Below, piece after piece: positions 34,618 through 42,607 of a stretch of DNA of 55,003 bases; the first letter of the stretch is position 1, and the number at the start of each line of letters is the position of its first letter. Made by a program: the position numbers and the translations under genes. This DNA is from Oscillospiraceae bacterium (lineage in GTDB: Bacteria > Bacillota > Clostridia > Oscillospirales > Oscillospiraceae): NCBI GenBank assembly GCA_015068065.1, contig SVLE01000009.1, positions 1 to 55,003 on the forward strand, given 5' to 3'. The notes under the pieces are model-generated. The model searched no databases. It was given only the letters and a program-made list of their open reading frames with translations, and had not been told where the DNA came from.

Positions 34618-35023
34618 ACCCGCCGCCCCCTCTCTCCCGCATGGTATCAAAGAGCACTCTCACCACTCTGGACAGACGCGCAATTTGAATGGCTCGATCC
34701 ACTTTGGCGAAGCGTTCCTCCTTTACAAAGGGACGCAGCGCATGTAGCAAAGCGGCATTTTTGTCATCTCCCCGGTTGTACTCCTGCAGCAGCCGCATTC
34801 CCATCTGTACCATCCGTGGATCCAGTTCTCCCAATAGGTTGCTCGGATCAGGTGTATCCTGTACATCAATCTGTTCTCCCCGTCCCGCTTCCGGCATGTA
34901 CTCATCCTTTGCGGCCTGTACGGTCGGTTCCTGCTTCCCCAAAGACTGCGCAAGGGCCATGATCTGCCCCATGGCATCCTGATCGTTCAGGATCGCATTG
35001 AGTTTATCCTCAAAACCACCCAT
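34610..35023 (-). CDS. Unknown helical cytosolic protein, 137 residues
   Basis: Not recognised. A helical, charged protein: GFEDKLNAILNDQDAMGQIMALAQSL at the N-terminus; a spacer rich in Asp/Pro/Gln; and a second helical half, VDRAIQIARLSRVVRVLFDTMRERG, that looks like a four-helix partner. ATG at 35023 after GGGAGGTG is preferred to a GTG three codons earlier. The N-terminal half resembles the downstream 88-residue protein (both carry M...Q/L...-rich short helices), hinting that the two proteins may associate. Confidence 0.65.
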   Translation of the reverse strand: MGGFEDKLNAILNDQDAMGQIMALAQSLGKQEPTVQAAKDEYMPEAGRGEQIDVQDTPDPSNLLGELDPRMVQMGMRLLQEYNRGDDKNAALLHALRPFVKEERFAKVDRAIQIARLSRVVRVLFDTMRERGGGGFV

Positions 35024-35038
35024 GGGGCTCACCTCCCG

Positions 35039-35305
35039 TTATAGTCCCGATTTGCGCGCCTGTTTTGTAATGCGCTCCACCAATTGTGCCCCCTCTTTTG
35101 TACTCATAAGCTGCTGCATCATCCCCATCAGTTCCCCCGGATTTCCGGTTGCTGCAGCCTTTGCCGCATCCTGCACCCCGCCCTGAGCGCCCAACAGTTC
35201 CATCATTCGTTTAGTATCTTCAGATTGCAGCAGCTGCTGAATAGCGCCTTTATCCTTCATCTGCTGCGCTTTTTTCCCCAGCTGTTCCACATTCTCGCTG
35301 TTCAT
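35039..35305 (-). CDS. Unknown helical protein, 88 residues
   Basis: Not recognised. An all-helical, Met/Gln/Lys-rich protein (ENVEQLGKKAQQMKDKGAIQ; DTKRMMELLGAQGG; GELMGMMQQLMSTKEGAQLV) with the C-terminus ITKQARKSGL. GGGGGG lies before the ATG. First gene of the minus-strand cassette with 34610-35023 and 34246-34617. The repeated LL/MM-x-xL motifs suggest self-association. Confidence 0.65.
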   Translation of the reverse strand: MNSENVEQLGKKAQQMKDKGAIQQLLQSEDTKRMMELLGAQGGVQDAAKAAATGNPGELMGMMQQLMSTKEGAQLVERITKQARKSGL

Positions 35306-35369
35306 ACAAGTTCCCCCCTGTGTTTCTCATTCAATCCAGTATATGCCGTGTCTCCACGGAGGTGACCTG

Positions 35370-35831
35370 ATGAAGCTGCTTGTTTTTTCCGACTCCCATC
35401 GTTCTCTGCGCTCCATGCGTGATGCTGTAGAGCTGGAGGACCCCAACTATGTGATCCATCTCGGCGATTTGGAAGACGATGCCCGTCTGCTGAGCTGTGA
35501 ATACCCTCAACTTGCCATGACCGGTGTTCCGGGCAACTGTGACGGTTTCGTCTTCTCCCCGCTGCAAAAAGTGGTCACCTATGAGGGTATCCGCATTCTC
35601 ATGTCTCACGGCCACATCTGGGGCGTCAAGGGCGGATACGGTGCTGCCATAGCCGCCGCCCGAAAATGCGATGCCCACATTGTCCTGTTCGGCCATACCC
35701 ACGTTCCCTGTTGTGAGCAGGCAGAGGACGGTCTTTGGGTCATGAACCCCGGCAGCATCCGGGACAGCGGCAGCTACGGCATCATCACCATAAGTGACAA
35801 AAACGCAGTATGTGAACTGAAAAGAGTATAA
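35370..35831 (+). CDS. YfcE/MJ0936 family metallophosphoesterase
   Basis: A 153-residue phosphodiesterase of the calcineurin-like fold. Metal-binding motifs are DSH (FSDSHRS, 7-9), GDLEDD (about 33-38), GNCD (GVPGNCDG), SHGH (about 82-86) and FGHTH (GHTHVP). The substrate is unknown; homologues hydrolyse bis(p-nitrophenyl) phosphate or cyclic-nucleotide-like esters. It starts at 35370 with GGAGGTGA; nine in-frame codons upstream are not part of the fold. It lies before a strong terminator. Confidence 0.9.
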   Translation: MKLLVFSDSHRSLRSMRDAVELEDPNYVIHLGDLEDDARLLSCEYPQLAMTGVPGNCDGFVFSPLQKVVTYEGIRILMSHGHIWGVKGGYGAAIAAARKCDAHIVLFGHTHVPCCEQAEDGLWVMNPGSIRDSGSYGIITISDKNAVCELKRV

Positions 35832-35869
35832 AAATATCCGGTGTTCCCCGAGGAACACCGGATATTTTT
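35830..35869. terminator. Bidirectional terminator
   Basis: An 18-bp stem starting AAAAATATCCGGTGTTCC with loop CCGA between the phosphoesterase and the convergent ECF gene. The ECF gene's stop codon (35869-35871) lies at its right edge. Confidence 0.93.
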
Positions 35870-36372
35870 TACTGTCTGTTTAACATGCCGCCGCGATCCA
35901 GCAGCACTGCCGCCGTCACTCCGACTACCGCACCAACGCTTCCCTGTACTAAATTGAACGGGATAGAGGCAACTGCGGCCGCGCCCACGGCCAGAACCGC
36001 GCATTCATAAACGAAGTAGCCGCCCACCATGATCAGCTCTGCTGCCACGGCGCCCAAACTCATTCCAACATACTTGCGACCACGTTTCTTCAGCACCCGG
36101 AAAATCAGTGCCGCTGCAGCAGCCATGGCAAACTTAATAACAAAGGTAGCAGGAGCGTAGGCCGGCCAGCTCAGCAGGTCGGCAAGCGCACTTCCCACTC
36201 CCGCCGCCGCGCCACCCCACAGTGGACCAAGGGCCAGAGCGCTCAGCAGCACACCCACGTCACCAAGATTCACATGCCCGGTAGGGGCAGGGATCTGGAT
36301 GACCAAAGTCATAATGCACGTCAAGGCCGCAAACAAAGCCGCCCTCACCAGCGTTTTGATCTTCTCATTCAT
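35869..36372 (-). CDS. ECF transporter S-component
   Basis: The membrane-embedded substrate-binding subunit of an energy-coupling-factor importer. The 167 residues include about five to six membrane helices and the N-terminal basic MNEKIKTLVRAALFAALT, typical of S-components that pair with EcfT by an AxxxA-like motif (here AALFAAL). The substrate is unknown: vitamin (riboflavin, pantothenate, thiamine) or another; the GHVNLGDVGVLLSALALGPL stretch fits the ECF-S PF12822 type. ATG at 36372 follows GGAAGTGG. It has its own promoter. EcfA and EcfT are not in the window. Confidence 0.8.
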   Translation of the reverse strand: MNEKIKTLVRAALFAALTCIMTLVIQIPAPTGHVNLGDVGVLLSALALGPLWGGAAAGVGSALADLLSWPAYAPATFVIKFAMAAAAALIFRVLKKRGRKYVGMSLGAVAAELIMVGGYFVYECAVLAVGAAAVASIPFNLVQGSVGAVVGVTAAVLLDRGGMLNRQ

Positions 36373-36401
36373 TGAAACCACTTCCGATTTTGGATGGGAA
36401 A

Positions 36402-36430
36402 ATTATACTCCCGCCTCCTGCAAATTACAA
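36402..36430 (-). promoter_or_regulatory. Promoter of the ECF S-component gene
   Basis: Minus strand TTGTAA (36430-36425), 17-base spacer, perfect TATAAT (36407-36402). No riboswitch is visible between it and the gene. Confidence 0.75.
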
Positions 36431-36455
36431 CGTTTTTTTGATTCCTTTTTTCACA

Positions 36456-36495
36456 AAAAAAGGCGCTGATATCCGTCAGATCTCAGCGCCTTTTT
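36456..36495 (-). terminator. Terminator after rsfS (end of the smc-rsfS run)
   Basis: Stem AAAAAGGCGCTGA with TCAGCGCCTTTTT and a 13-base loop. On the minus strand it is followed by a T-rich tail after rsfS, and separates this run from the ECF gene promoter. Confidence 0.85.
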
Positions 36496-36501
36496 CAGAT
36501 A

Positions 36502-36864
36502 TTATTCCGGTTTAATGTGTTCGGAGATGTCCACCTGCTCGGCATCACCCCACAGCCGCTCCAGGTCATAGAATTTGCGGGCCTCGTCCGTAAATACGTG
36601 GACCACCACATTGGAAAAGTCCAGCAGTACCCAGGTCCCGCCCCGGTGACCCTCCACATGGTGGGCGGGCTCGCCCGCCTCGTCCATCACCTTTTCGCAG
36701 GCATCAGACAGAGCCTTGATCTGAGTGGATGAGGTAGCCGAGCAAATCACGAAGTAGTCGGCCAGCGTGGTGAGCTGCCCGGTATGCAGCACTTTGATAT
36801 CGATTCCCTTTTTGCTATCCAGCGCTTTGGCCAGCAGAATCGCGCTCTCGTAAGAAGTCATCAT
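36502..36864 (-). CDS. rsfS: Ribosomal silencing factor RsfS
   Basis: Binds uL14 of the 50S subunit and blocks subunit joining during slow growth. The 120-residue domain contains the family stretch GIDIKVLHTGQLTTLADYFVICSATSSTQI and HHVEGHRGGTWVLLDFSNVVVHVF (about 68-92). The last gene of the minus-strand smc-rsfS run and 20 bases after the LCP gene. Its neighbourhood with nadD and YqeK matches Bacillus. Confidence 0.95.
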   Translation of the reverse strand: MMTSYESAILLAKALDSKKGIDIKVLHTGQLTTLADYFVICSATSSTQIKALSDACEKVMDEAGEPAHHVEGHRGGTWVLLDFSNVVVHVFTDEARKFYDLERLWGDAEQVDISEHIKPE

Positions 36865-36884
36865 GTTGTATTTCTTCCTCTCAT

Positions 36885-38279
36885 TTATTGAACTGGTACA
36901 GGGGTTGCAGGCAGAACGACCACCGGCTCCTGTGTTGTCTGTGTTGTTTCCTCATCAGTCTTCTCTGGGCCGGGCTCAGTCTCCTCCGGTTGCGGTTCCG
37001 GCGTCGGCTCCACCGGCTGCTCCGGTTGGGTTTCCTGAGTCGGAGGCTCCTGGGTACCGCTCTGCTCGGGCTGCGCTTCCGGCGCCTCTACTGCCTCCTG
37101 CCCGGACGACTCCGGTACCACCGGCTGCTGGGGTTTGGGCTGCGCCTGCTTGCGGGGTTTTGCAAGCGCACTGTCTGCCAGTGTTCCGCTGGTCAGGGAC
37201 ATGGATCCATCCTTATTCAGCTGCAGAACTTCAAGATCATCTGCAGTAATTTCTTCTTTATATGGATTCAATCCGTTATTAAGAACTGCAAGCAACTCAT
37301 CCACAACAGGCAGCACATAGGCGGTATTCCGGGTATAGGGTGTATAAGGCATGGTGCAAAAACGAATATCTTCCTGCGCGTTCATGCCGATAGCCTGCTG
37401 TCCAAACCATGCCAGATTCCCCACTGTCAGGTCCGTATCCACATTTTCTGTAAAGATACGTGCAAACTCAGAGGCATTCATCAGATGCTTAAACTGCAGG
37501 CACTCTTTTGCAACCGCCACAAGGAAGTCCTGCTGGATCTTCATGCGGCCGGCATCGCCAATCTGGAAGTTTCCGTACTTTCCATTATTCTTGCGCCAGC
37601 GAATGACCTGCATAGCGTCCTCACCGGACAACTTGCGCTCGCCCTTGTCCTGATGGATGTGCAGATCCTGATAGGGATCGTCGTAGTGCATATCGTAGGG
37701 CACATCAAAATTGACTCCCCCGATAGCATCTACCAGTTCGCCCACCGCGTCCCACTCCACCATCACGTAGAAATCCGGAAGGATACCTGTCAGTTTTCCC
37801 ACATGGACTTTCAGGGCAGTCATGCCATTTTCTGTCTGTGTTGCCTTATCCTTTCCCTTGTAGTAGTTGTAGACAGTATTAAGTTTTTTGTTGTTCCAGC
37901 TGACATTTGCCATGGTATCCCGTGGCAGGCTCATGGCATTAATTGTCTTGCCGCTCGTGTCATAAGTCACCAGAATCATGGTGTCGGTATTTCCGCCACC
38001 GCCGGTATCCTTACCAACCACGAGGAACGTATAAACGCCGCTGCGTCTCGGCCCTGTGTTCAGCTGTGTTGCGCCTGCAGACACACCCACATCAGCCGGC
38101 AACTGAGGAATACTGGGCCGTCGCACAAACGCGCCATAAACCGCCAGTAACAGCACAATCACTGCACAAACCGCAGCCACGACCTGAACCAGTCGATAGC
38201 GTCTGCGCTGCCTCTGATCCAGTCCGTTCAGCCAACCGCGGTAGCGCTGCAGCCAACTTCTTTTCTTTTCGTCTGACAT
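36885..38279 (-). CDS. LytR-CpsA-Psr (LCP) family protein
   Basis: Ligates wall polymers (teichoic acid or polysaccharide) to peptidoglycan. The 464-residue protein has an N-terminal cytoplasmic tail, one membrane helix (about 30-51: LVQVVAAVCAVIVLLLAVYG), the LCP domain (about 84-330) with VVGKDTGGGGNTDTMIL, SLPRDTMANVSWNNKK and LNTVYNYY, and a long C-terminal tail rich in Pro, Glu, Gln and Thr (about 380-464). ATG at 38279 follows GAGGTGGGAG. Probably cotranscribed with nadD-yqeK and rsfS, and functionally linked to the TagO/WecB route in the same window. Confidence 0.9.
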   Translation of the reverse strand: MSDEKKRSWLQRYRGWLNGLDQRQRRRYRLVQVVAAVCAVIVLLLAVYGAFVRRPSIPQLPADVGVSAGATQLNTGPRRSGVYTFLVVGKDTGGGGNTDTMILVTYDTSGKTINAMSLPRDTMANVSWNNKKLNTVYNYYKGKDKATQTENGMTALKVHVGKLTGILPDFYVMVEWDAVGELVDAIGGVNFDVPYDMHYDDPYQDLHIHQDKGERKLSGEDAMQVIRWRKNNGKYGNFQIGDAGRMKIQQDFLVAVAKECLQFKHLMNASEFARIFTENVDTDLTVGNLAWFGQQAIGMNAQEDIRFCTMPYTPYTRNTAYVLPVVDELLAVLNNGLNPYKEEITADDLEVLQLNKDGSMSLTSGTLADSALAKPRKQAQPKPQQPVVPESSGQEAVEAPEAQPEQSGTQEPPTQETQPEQPVEPTPEPQPEETEPGPEKTDEETTQTTQEPVVVLPATPVPVQ

Positions 38280-38290
38280 TTGCTCCCACC

Positions 38291-39487
38291 TCAGTCTACA
38301 CGATCCTGCAGCCAATCACGGGCCGCCTGGGTGTTCCGGTGCACCGGGTTGCCCCGATGCTTCATTTCTTCAATGGTCATATCCATGCCCATGAGCAGAG
38401 CCTTGTCAATATCCTCATAGGCCAGTGCACGCAGGGGCCCCACTCCGTCAAAATCTCTGGTAGGCTCTATGTAGTCAGCCAGATAGATGACCTTTTCCAG
38501 CATGGACATATCCGCCTTGCCGGTGGTGTGCCAGAAAATCGCCCGGTATACCTGATCATCTTCTCCAAAAATGTGCTTTGCAATACAAGCTCCGGTCTTG
38601 GAGTGCAACAGTTTCACTGCCCGCTGCTCCAGTTCATCCAGTTCCACCCCGTATTTCCGGCACAGCTCCAACTGCTCGTCCAGATCCAGATACTTGGTAC
38701 AGTCATGGAGAATGGCCGCCCGTCGGGCCGTGGTCTCGTCCACACCCCACCGCCTGGCAAGGCGCACAGCTTCCTCTTCCGTACCCTTAATATGGGGAAT
38801 ACGCTTGGCTCGCACCATGGAATAAGAGCAGGCCCGCAGTTCCGGCAGATCCAAATGCTTCAGGTCTGCGTTTACCCCATACAGCCCGTTCATCATAATA
38901 TAACCGTACACCGCCGGGCACAGGTATTCCTCGCCATGTCCTGCAACTAGCGCCTCCCGCAACCGTGTGGACGAAATATCCACCAGTCCCGGCAGGGTAA
39001 TGGTAGTCAATCGGGCATTGTACTTGTCCTGCAGGAACTTGCGCTGAGGGGCGAACAGCTCCTCCCCGTCCTGCTCAGTGCGTCCGAACGCACAGATCCC
39101 GGCCAGTTCCATAATTTTCTCCGGCTGATACCAGTTGTGCACACTCAGGAACATGTCCGTTCCCATCAGCAGCCACAGCTCCGCCTCCGGGTAGAGGGCC
39201 GCCATAGCCATGAGGGTATCAACGGTGTAGCTCTTCCCCTGTCGGCGCAGCTCGATATCAGATACCTGCACCACATCTGGCATGTTCAGGTTATCCGCTA
39301 TCAGCCGTACCATCTCCAGCCGCTGCTCCGGGGTCGCAGACCCCTCCGGCAGCTGCTTATGCGGGGGCACGGCAGTTGGAATAAAGATAAGCTTATCCAG
39401 TCCAAGCACCTGTGCGGCAGTATTTGCCGCCGCCATATGGCCCAGATGGGGCGGATTAAATGTGCCGCCGTAAATTCCGATTTTCAA
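38291..39487 (-). CDS. nadD: NadD-YqeK fusion: nicotinate-nucleotide adenylyltransferase and HD phosphohydrolase
   Basis: A single 398-residue reading frame with two domains. Residues about 1-195 are NadD: MKIGIYGGTFNPPHLGHMAAAN (HxGH at 14-17), and the C-terminal ISSTRLRE (about 170). It makes nicotinate adenine dinucleotide in NAD synthesis. Residues about 205-398 are YqeK-like HD domain with LHDCTKYLD (histidine-aspartate) and YLADYIEPTRDFDG; B. subtilis YqeK is a symmetrical Ap4A hydrolase, and both genes are adjacent there but separate. The start may be TTG at 39487 (used here, GGAGAGGTG seven bases upstream) or GTG at 39496. No stop or ribosome site lies between the domains, so the fusion is real in this sequence. 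Confidence 0.93.
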   Translation of the reverse strand: MKIGIYGGTFNPPHLGHMAAANTAAQVLGLDKLIFIPTAVPPHKQLPEGSATPEQRLEMVRLIADNLNMPDVVQVSDIELRRQGKSYTVDTLMAMAALYPEAELWLLMGTDMFLSVHNWYQPEKIMELAGICAFGRTEQDGEELFAPQRKFLQDKYNARLTTITLPGLVDISSTRLREALVAGHGEEYLCPAVYGYIMMNGLYGVNADLKHLDLPELRACSYSMVRAKRIPHIKGTEEEAVRLARRWGVDETTARRAAILHDCTKYLDLDEQLELCRKYGVELDELEQRAVKLLHSKTGACIAKHIFGEDDQVYRAIFWHTTGKADMSMLEKVIYLADYIEPTRDFDGVGPLRALAYEDIDKALLMGMDMTIEEMKHRGNPVHRNTQAARDWLQDRVD

Positions 39488-39521
39488 TGGTATCACCTCT
39501 CCTGTACCGAGGTCGTGGACG

Positions 39522-39851
39522 TTACTTCACGTTCTTTTTCTTATCCTGTACCAAGACAATTTTGTCTTTCTTGTCCTTGCGGTGGCTGGGACGGTAAAGC
39601 ACGAACTTGGTACCAATGACCTGCACCACCTCGCTTCGGGTCAGGGGGGCCAGCTGATCGGCCACCTCACGTGCGGACATGAGGGCATTTTCCAACACTC
39701 GGCCCTTGATCAGTTCACGGGCTTCCAGTGCATCGTTGGCCTGCTTGAGCAGGTTATCTCCGATGCCGTCCTTGCCCACGATGAGGATGGTGTCGATACC
39801 GTTGGCCAGTCCCCGCAGCTGGGCACGCTGCTTACTTGTTAAATCAGACAT
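39522..39851 (-). CDS. yhbY: YhbY family CRM-domain RNA-binding protein
   Basis: A 109-residue CRM (chloroplast RNA splicing and ribosome maturation) domain that associates with pre-50S particles. The N-terminal LTSKQRAQLRGLANGIDTILIVGKDGI and GIGDNLLKQ pattern, and the basic C-terminal tail PSHRKDKKDKIVLVQDKKKNVK, are typical. Lies 34 bases before the nadD fusion in the same direction, as in other Bacillota. Confidence 0.95.
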   Translation of the reverse strand: MSDLTSKQRAQLRGLANGIDTILIVGKDGIGDNLLKQANDALEARELIKGRVLENALMSAREVADQLAPLTRSEVVQVIGTKFVLYRPSHRKDKKDKIVLVQDKKKNVK

Positions 39852-39864
39852 AATTCGCTCCTTG

Positions 39865-40458
39865 TTACTTTTTCAAATATTCTTCCAGCTTGACTTTAAA
39901 GGCTTCCAGCGCCCGTCCCCGGTGGGAGATGGCGTTCTTTTCCTCTGCTGACAGCTGGGCAAAGGTCTTTTTCAGATGAGGGATAAAAAACACGGGGTCA
40001 TAGCCAAAGCCTCCCTCCCCTATTGGAGCAAAGGCGATGGTGCCGGGACATTCTCCCCGGGCGGAGATCACGTCACCATTAGGAAAGCAGCAGGTAATGA
40101 CGCTGACGAACTTCGCCGTGCGGGGGCCGTTGGCACCGCGCATATTCTCCAACAGCAGTCGGGTGCGGCCCATGTCGTCCAGCCCCTCGCCTCCGTAGCG
40201 GGCAGAGTAGACGCCGGGGGCCCCTTGCAGGGCATCCACGCACAAACCGGAATCGTCCGCGATGGTGGGCAGGCCGCTTGCTTCCATTACCGCCTTGGCC
40301 TTGAGCATGGAGTTTTCCTCAAAGGTTATCCCCGTCTCCTCCACATCAATATCCACACCGGCCTCAGACTCGGAGCAAACCTCAATGCCAAGCTGATTGA
40401 GGATGGTGTTCAGTTCCACCAATTTCTTTTTGTTCTTGCTTGCCAGCACCAGTTTCAT
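39865..40458 (-). CDS. rdgB: Inosine/xanthosine triphosphate pyrophosphatase (HAM1 family)
   Basis: Hydrolyses dITP, dXTP and related non-canonical nucleotides. The 197 residues start MKLVLASKNKKKLVELNTIL (binding the phosphates via SKNKKK, 7-12) and include the catalytic D69 in TIADDSGLCVDALQGAPGVYSARYGG. It ends with the family-typical SHRGRALEAFKVKLEEYL. ATG at 40458 after AAAGGAG; the upstream in-frame extension has no homology. Follows rph by 16 bases; the two are joined in many Bacillota. Confidence 0.96.
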   Translation of the reverse strand: MKLVLASKNKKKLVELNTILNQLGIEVCSESEAGVDIDVEETGITFEENSMLKAKAVMEASGLPTIADDSGLCVDALQGAPGVYSARYGGEGLDDMGRTRLLLENMRGANGPRTAKFVSVITCCFPNGDVISARGECPGTIAFAPIGEGGFGYDPVFFIPHLKKTFAQLSAEEKNAISHRGRALEAFKVKLEEYLKK

Positions 40459-40474
40459 GTAAGCATTATCTCCT

Positions 40475-41197
40475 TTACAGATCAACGCCCAGAATCTCTT
40501 TCTGGATAGACTGCAGCTGCTTGATGCCCTTCTCGCACAGACGGACCAACTCCTGCTGCTCGGCCAGAGTGAAGGGACGTTCTTCACCGGTACCCTGAAT
40601 CTCGATGAGTCTGCCCTGATCGTCCATGACACAGTTCAAATCCACCATGGCGGCGGAGTCCTCTTCATAGCACAGATCCAGCATAGGCTCGTCATCCACG
40701 ATGCCCGCGGACACGGCGGCCACATAGCCGCTGACGGGGTACTCGGCCAGCTGACCGTTTTCCATCATCTTTTTGAACGCCAGCATCATGGCCACAAAAC
40801 CGCCGGTAATGGAGGCAGTACGGGTACCGCCGTCCCCCTGCAGCACGTCGCAGTCAATGGTAATATTCCACGCTCCCAGCTTCTTCATGTCAACCACGGA
40901 GCGCAGAGCGCGGCCGATGAGCCGCTGGATCTCCGCGCTGCGGCCGTTCAGCTTCAGCTTGGAAATGTCGCGGCGGGAGCGCTCCCGATTGGCCCGTGGC
41001 AACATGGAGTATTCGGCGGTGACCCAGCCCTCCCCCTCAGGAACGTGGCGAGGAGGCTTGTCCTCCACGCTGGCGGTACACAGCACATGTGTGTTGCCGC
41101 AGCGAATGAGGCAGGAGCCTTCAGCAAACTTATTGATGTGGGGCACGATTTCAATAGGACGCAGAGCGTCGTTGGTTCTTCCGTCAATTCGGGACAT
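40475..41197 (-). CDS. rph: Ribonuclease PH
   Basis: Phosphorolytic 3'-exoribonuclease trimming tRNA precursors. The full-length 240-residue protein has SRIDGRTNDALRPI, the phosphate-binding RSVVDMKKLGAWNITIDCDVLQGDGGTRTASITG segment and the C-terminal EIQGTGEERPFTL. GAGAGGAAG precedes the ATG. Sits between the broken zinc-ribbon gene and rdgB. Confidence 0.97.
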   Translation of the reverse strand: MSRIDGRTNDALRPIEIVPHINKFAEGSCLIRCGNTHVLCTASVEDKPPRHVPEGEGWVTAEYSMLPRANRERSRRDISKLKLNGRSAEIQRLIGRALRSVVDMKKLGAWNITIDCDVLQGDGGTRTASITGGFVAMMLAFKKMMENGQLAEYPVSGYVAAVSAGIVDDEPMLDLCYEEDSAAMVDLNCVMDDQGRLIEIQGTGEERPFTLAEQQELVRLCEKGIKQLQSIQKEILGVDL

Positions 41198-41213
41198 GGT
41201 TAAACTTCCTCTC

Positions 41214-41394
41214 TTATATCTGTTTGCAGGGATGATAAACCTCCCCGCAAGTAGGACATTTATATTCTACGTTCTGTCTTTTGTGCCCGTACCGAGACAC
41301 CAGAACATCCTTTTCACAATTGGGACAAACAACATTCTGCCCTTTCACAAGCAAAATTGCCTGTTCCTGTGTTAATTTTGTGTTGGTTGCCATA
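41214..41394 (-). pseudogene. Small zinc-ribbon gene, frame broken
   Basis: The minus strand from 41394 reads MATNTKLTQEQAILLVKG, then at a run of four G (41340-41343) the frame changes; a +1 shift gives a continuing protein QNVVCPNCEKDVLVSRYGHK..., ending HPCKQI at 41214. Two CxxC pairs (CPNC and CPTC) make a zinc ribbon of 59 residues once the extra base is ignored. In the uncorrected frame translation stops eight residues later. The gene lies between ftsY (ATG 6 bases after its stop) and rph. It could be a frameshift in the strain, a base error in the sequence, or a programmed +1 slip (G-GGG-C slippage). Confidence 0.65.
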
Positions 41395-41400
41395 AAACAC

Positions 41401-42270
41401 TCAGATCAACGCCTGCGCAAACTCCAAGGCATCAAAGGGCTGCAGATCATCGATCCCCTCGCCCACGCCGGCGTACTTCACGGGCACACCCAGTTCCTGA
41501 GCGATGGCGATGGCGATGCCGCCCTTGGCGGTGCCGTCCAGCTTGGTGAGCACGATGCCGGTGATACCGGCAGCTTCCTTGAACTGTTTGGCCTGAATGA
41601 GGCCGTTCTGGCCGGTGGTGGCGTCCAGCACCAGCAACGTCTCCCGGGCGCAGCCGGGCAGTTCACGGTCGATGACACGGCTGATCTTGTTTAGCTCGTT
41701 CATCAGGTTCTGCTTGTTGTGCAGACGGCCGGCGGTATCTATAAGCACCACGTCAGCCTTACGAGCCTTGGCGGCGGAAACCGCATCAAAGACCACGGCA
41801 GCGGGGTCTGCACCCTCATGCTGCTTGATGATCTCCAGATTGGAGCGCTCGGCCCAGATGGTCAGCTGGTCGGCAGCGGCGGCACGGAAGGTGTCTGCAG
41901 CGCACAGCAACACCTTTTTCCCCTTCCCTTTCAGCTGATGGCCGATTTTACCGATGGTGGTGGTCTTGCCAACGCCGTTCACACCGATGAACAAGACCAC
42001 GCTAGGTGCTGTGGACAGGTTCAGTGTCCCCTCTCCCACAGTGAGCATATCCGCAAGGATGCGGCACATACAGGCACGGGCCTCCTCCACCGTCTTGATG
42101 CGCTCCTCCTTCACCCGGCGGCGCAGTTCCTCCACCGCCTTAAGCGTGGTATCCATGCCCATATCGGACAGAATGAGTGACTCCTCCAGTTCATCGTAGA
42201 AGTCATCGTCCAGTTCCGAGCCAAAGTTGGCAAAAATGTTTATTTTTTTCAGCTTATCAAAAAAGCCCAT
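41401..42270 (-). CDS. ftsY: Signal recognition particle receptor FtsY
   Basis: The SRP receptor that docks ribosome-SRP complexes at the membrane. The 289-residue NG domain: N region (about 1-80), GVNGVGKTTT (96-105), DTFRAAAADQL (about 127-137), DTAGRLHNKQNLM (about 184), TKLDGTAKGG and VGEGIDDLQPFD near the end. The acidic A domain is absent, as in many Bacillota. Lies downstream of smc and its zinc-ribbon neighbour, the usual Bacillota smc-ftsY order. Confidence 0.97.
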   Translation of the reverse strand: MGFFDKLKKINIFANFGSELDDDFYDELEESLILSDMGMDTTLKAVEELRRRVKEERIKTVEEARACMCRILADMLTVGEGTLNLSTAPSVVLFIGVNGVGKTTTIGKIGHQLKGKGKKVLLCAADTFRAAAADQLTIWAERSNLEIIKQHEGADPAAVVFDAVSAAKARKADVVLIDTAGRLHNKQNLMNELNKISRVIDRELPGCARETLLVLDATTGQNGLIQAKQFKEAAGITGIVLTKLDGTAKGGIAIAIAQELGVPVKYAGVGEGIDDLQPFDALEFAQALI

Positions 42271-42285
42271 AAGACAGTTCCTTTC

Positions 42286-42594
42286 TTACCACTTGGGGTT
42301 CTGCGCTCCGCAACGAGGGCATTTGGGGTCGTCCAACTCATGTTGGATGCCACAGGTGGGGCAGGTGGTTTTGGCAATTCCGCCCCGTTCCTCTTCCTCC
42401 TGCCCCTCGTAATAGTCTCCCTGGAACAGTTCCAGTTTGCCGCATTCCGGGCAGGTGAAGATGGCCACATCCAGCGCCCCGGCCAACAGGTTTCCCCAGT
42501 CGCCTATGACCCAACCGGTCTTGCCCAGCTGCACGTTTTCCCGCTTAACAAATTTCATCGGCACATCACAGCGCAGACACTTGAGTTTATGCAC
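42286..42594 (-). CDS. Zinc-ribbon protein between smc and ftsY
   Basis: A 102-residue protein with four CxxC pairs (C6/C9, C48/C51, C78/C81, C92/C95) and a likely membrane-interacting hydrophobic middle (GNLLAGALDVAIF). The C-terminal CPTCGIQHELDDPKCPRCGAQNP is a double zinc ribbon. Function unknown; it lies between smc and ftsY, where several Clostridia carry such a protein, perhaps helping the SRP receptor or membrane protein folding (inference). Confidence 0.75.
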   Translation of the reverse strand: MHKLKCLRCDVPMKFVKRENVQLGKTGWVIGDWGNLLAGALDVAIFTCPECGKLELFQGDYYEGQEEEERGGIAKTTCPTCGIQHELDDPKCPRCGAQNPKW

Positions 42595-42607
42595 CCAAAG
42601 CCCCCCT

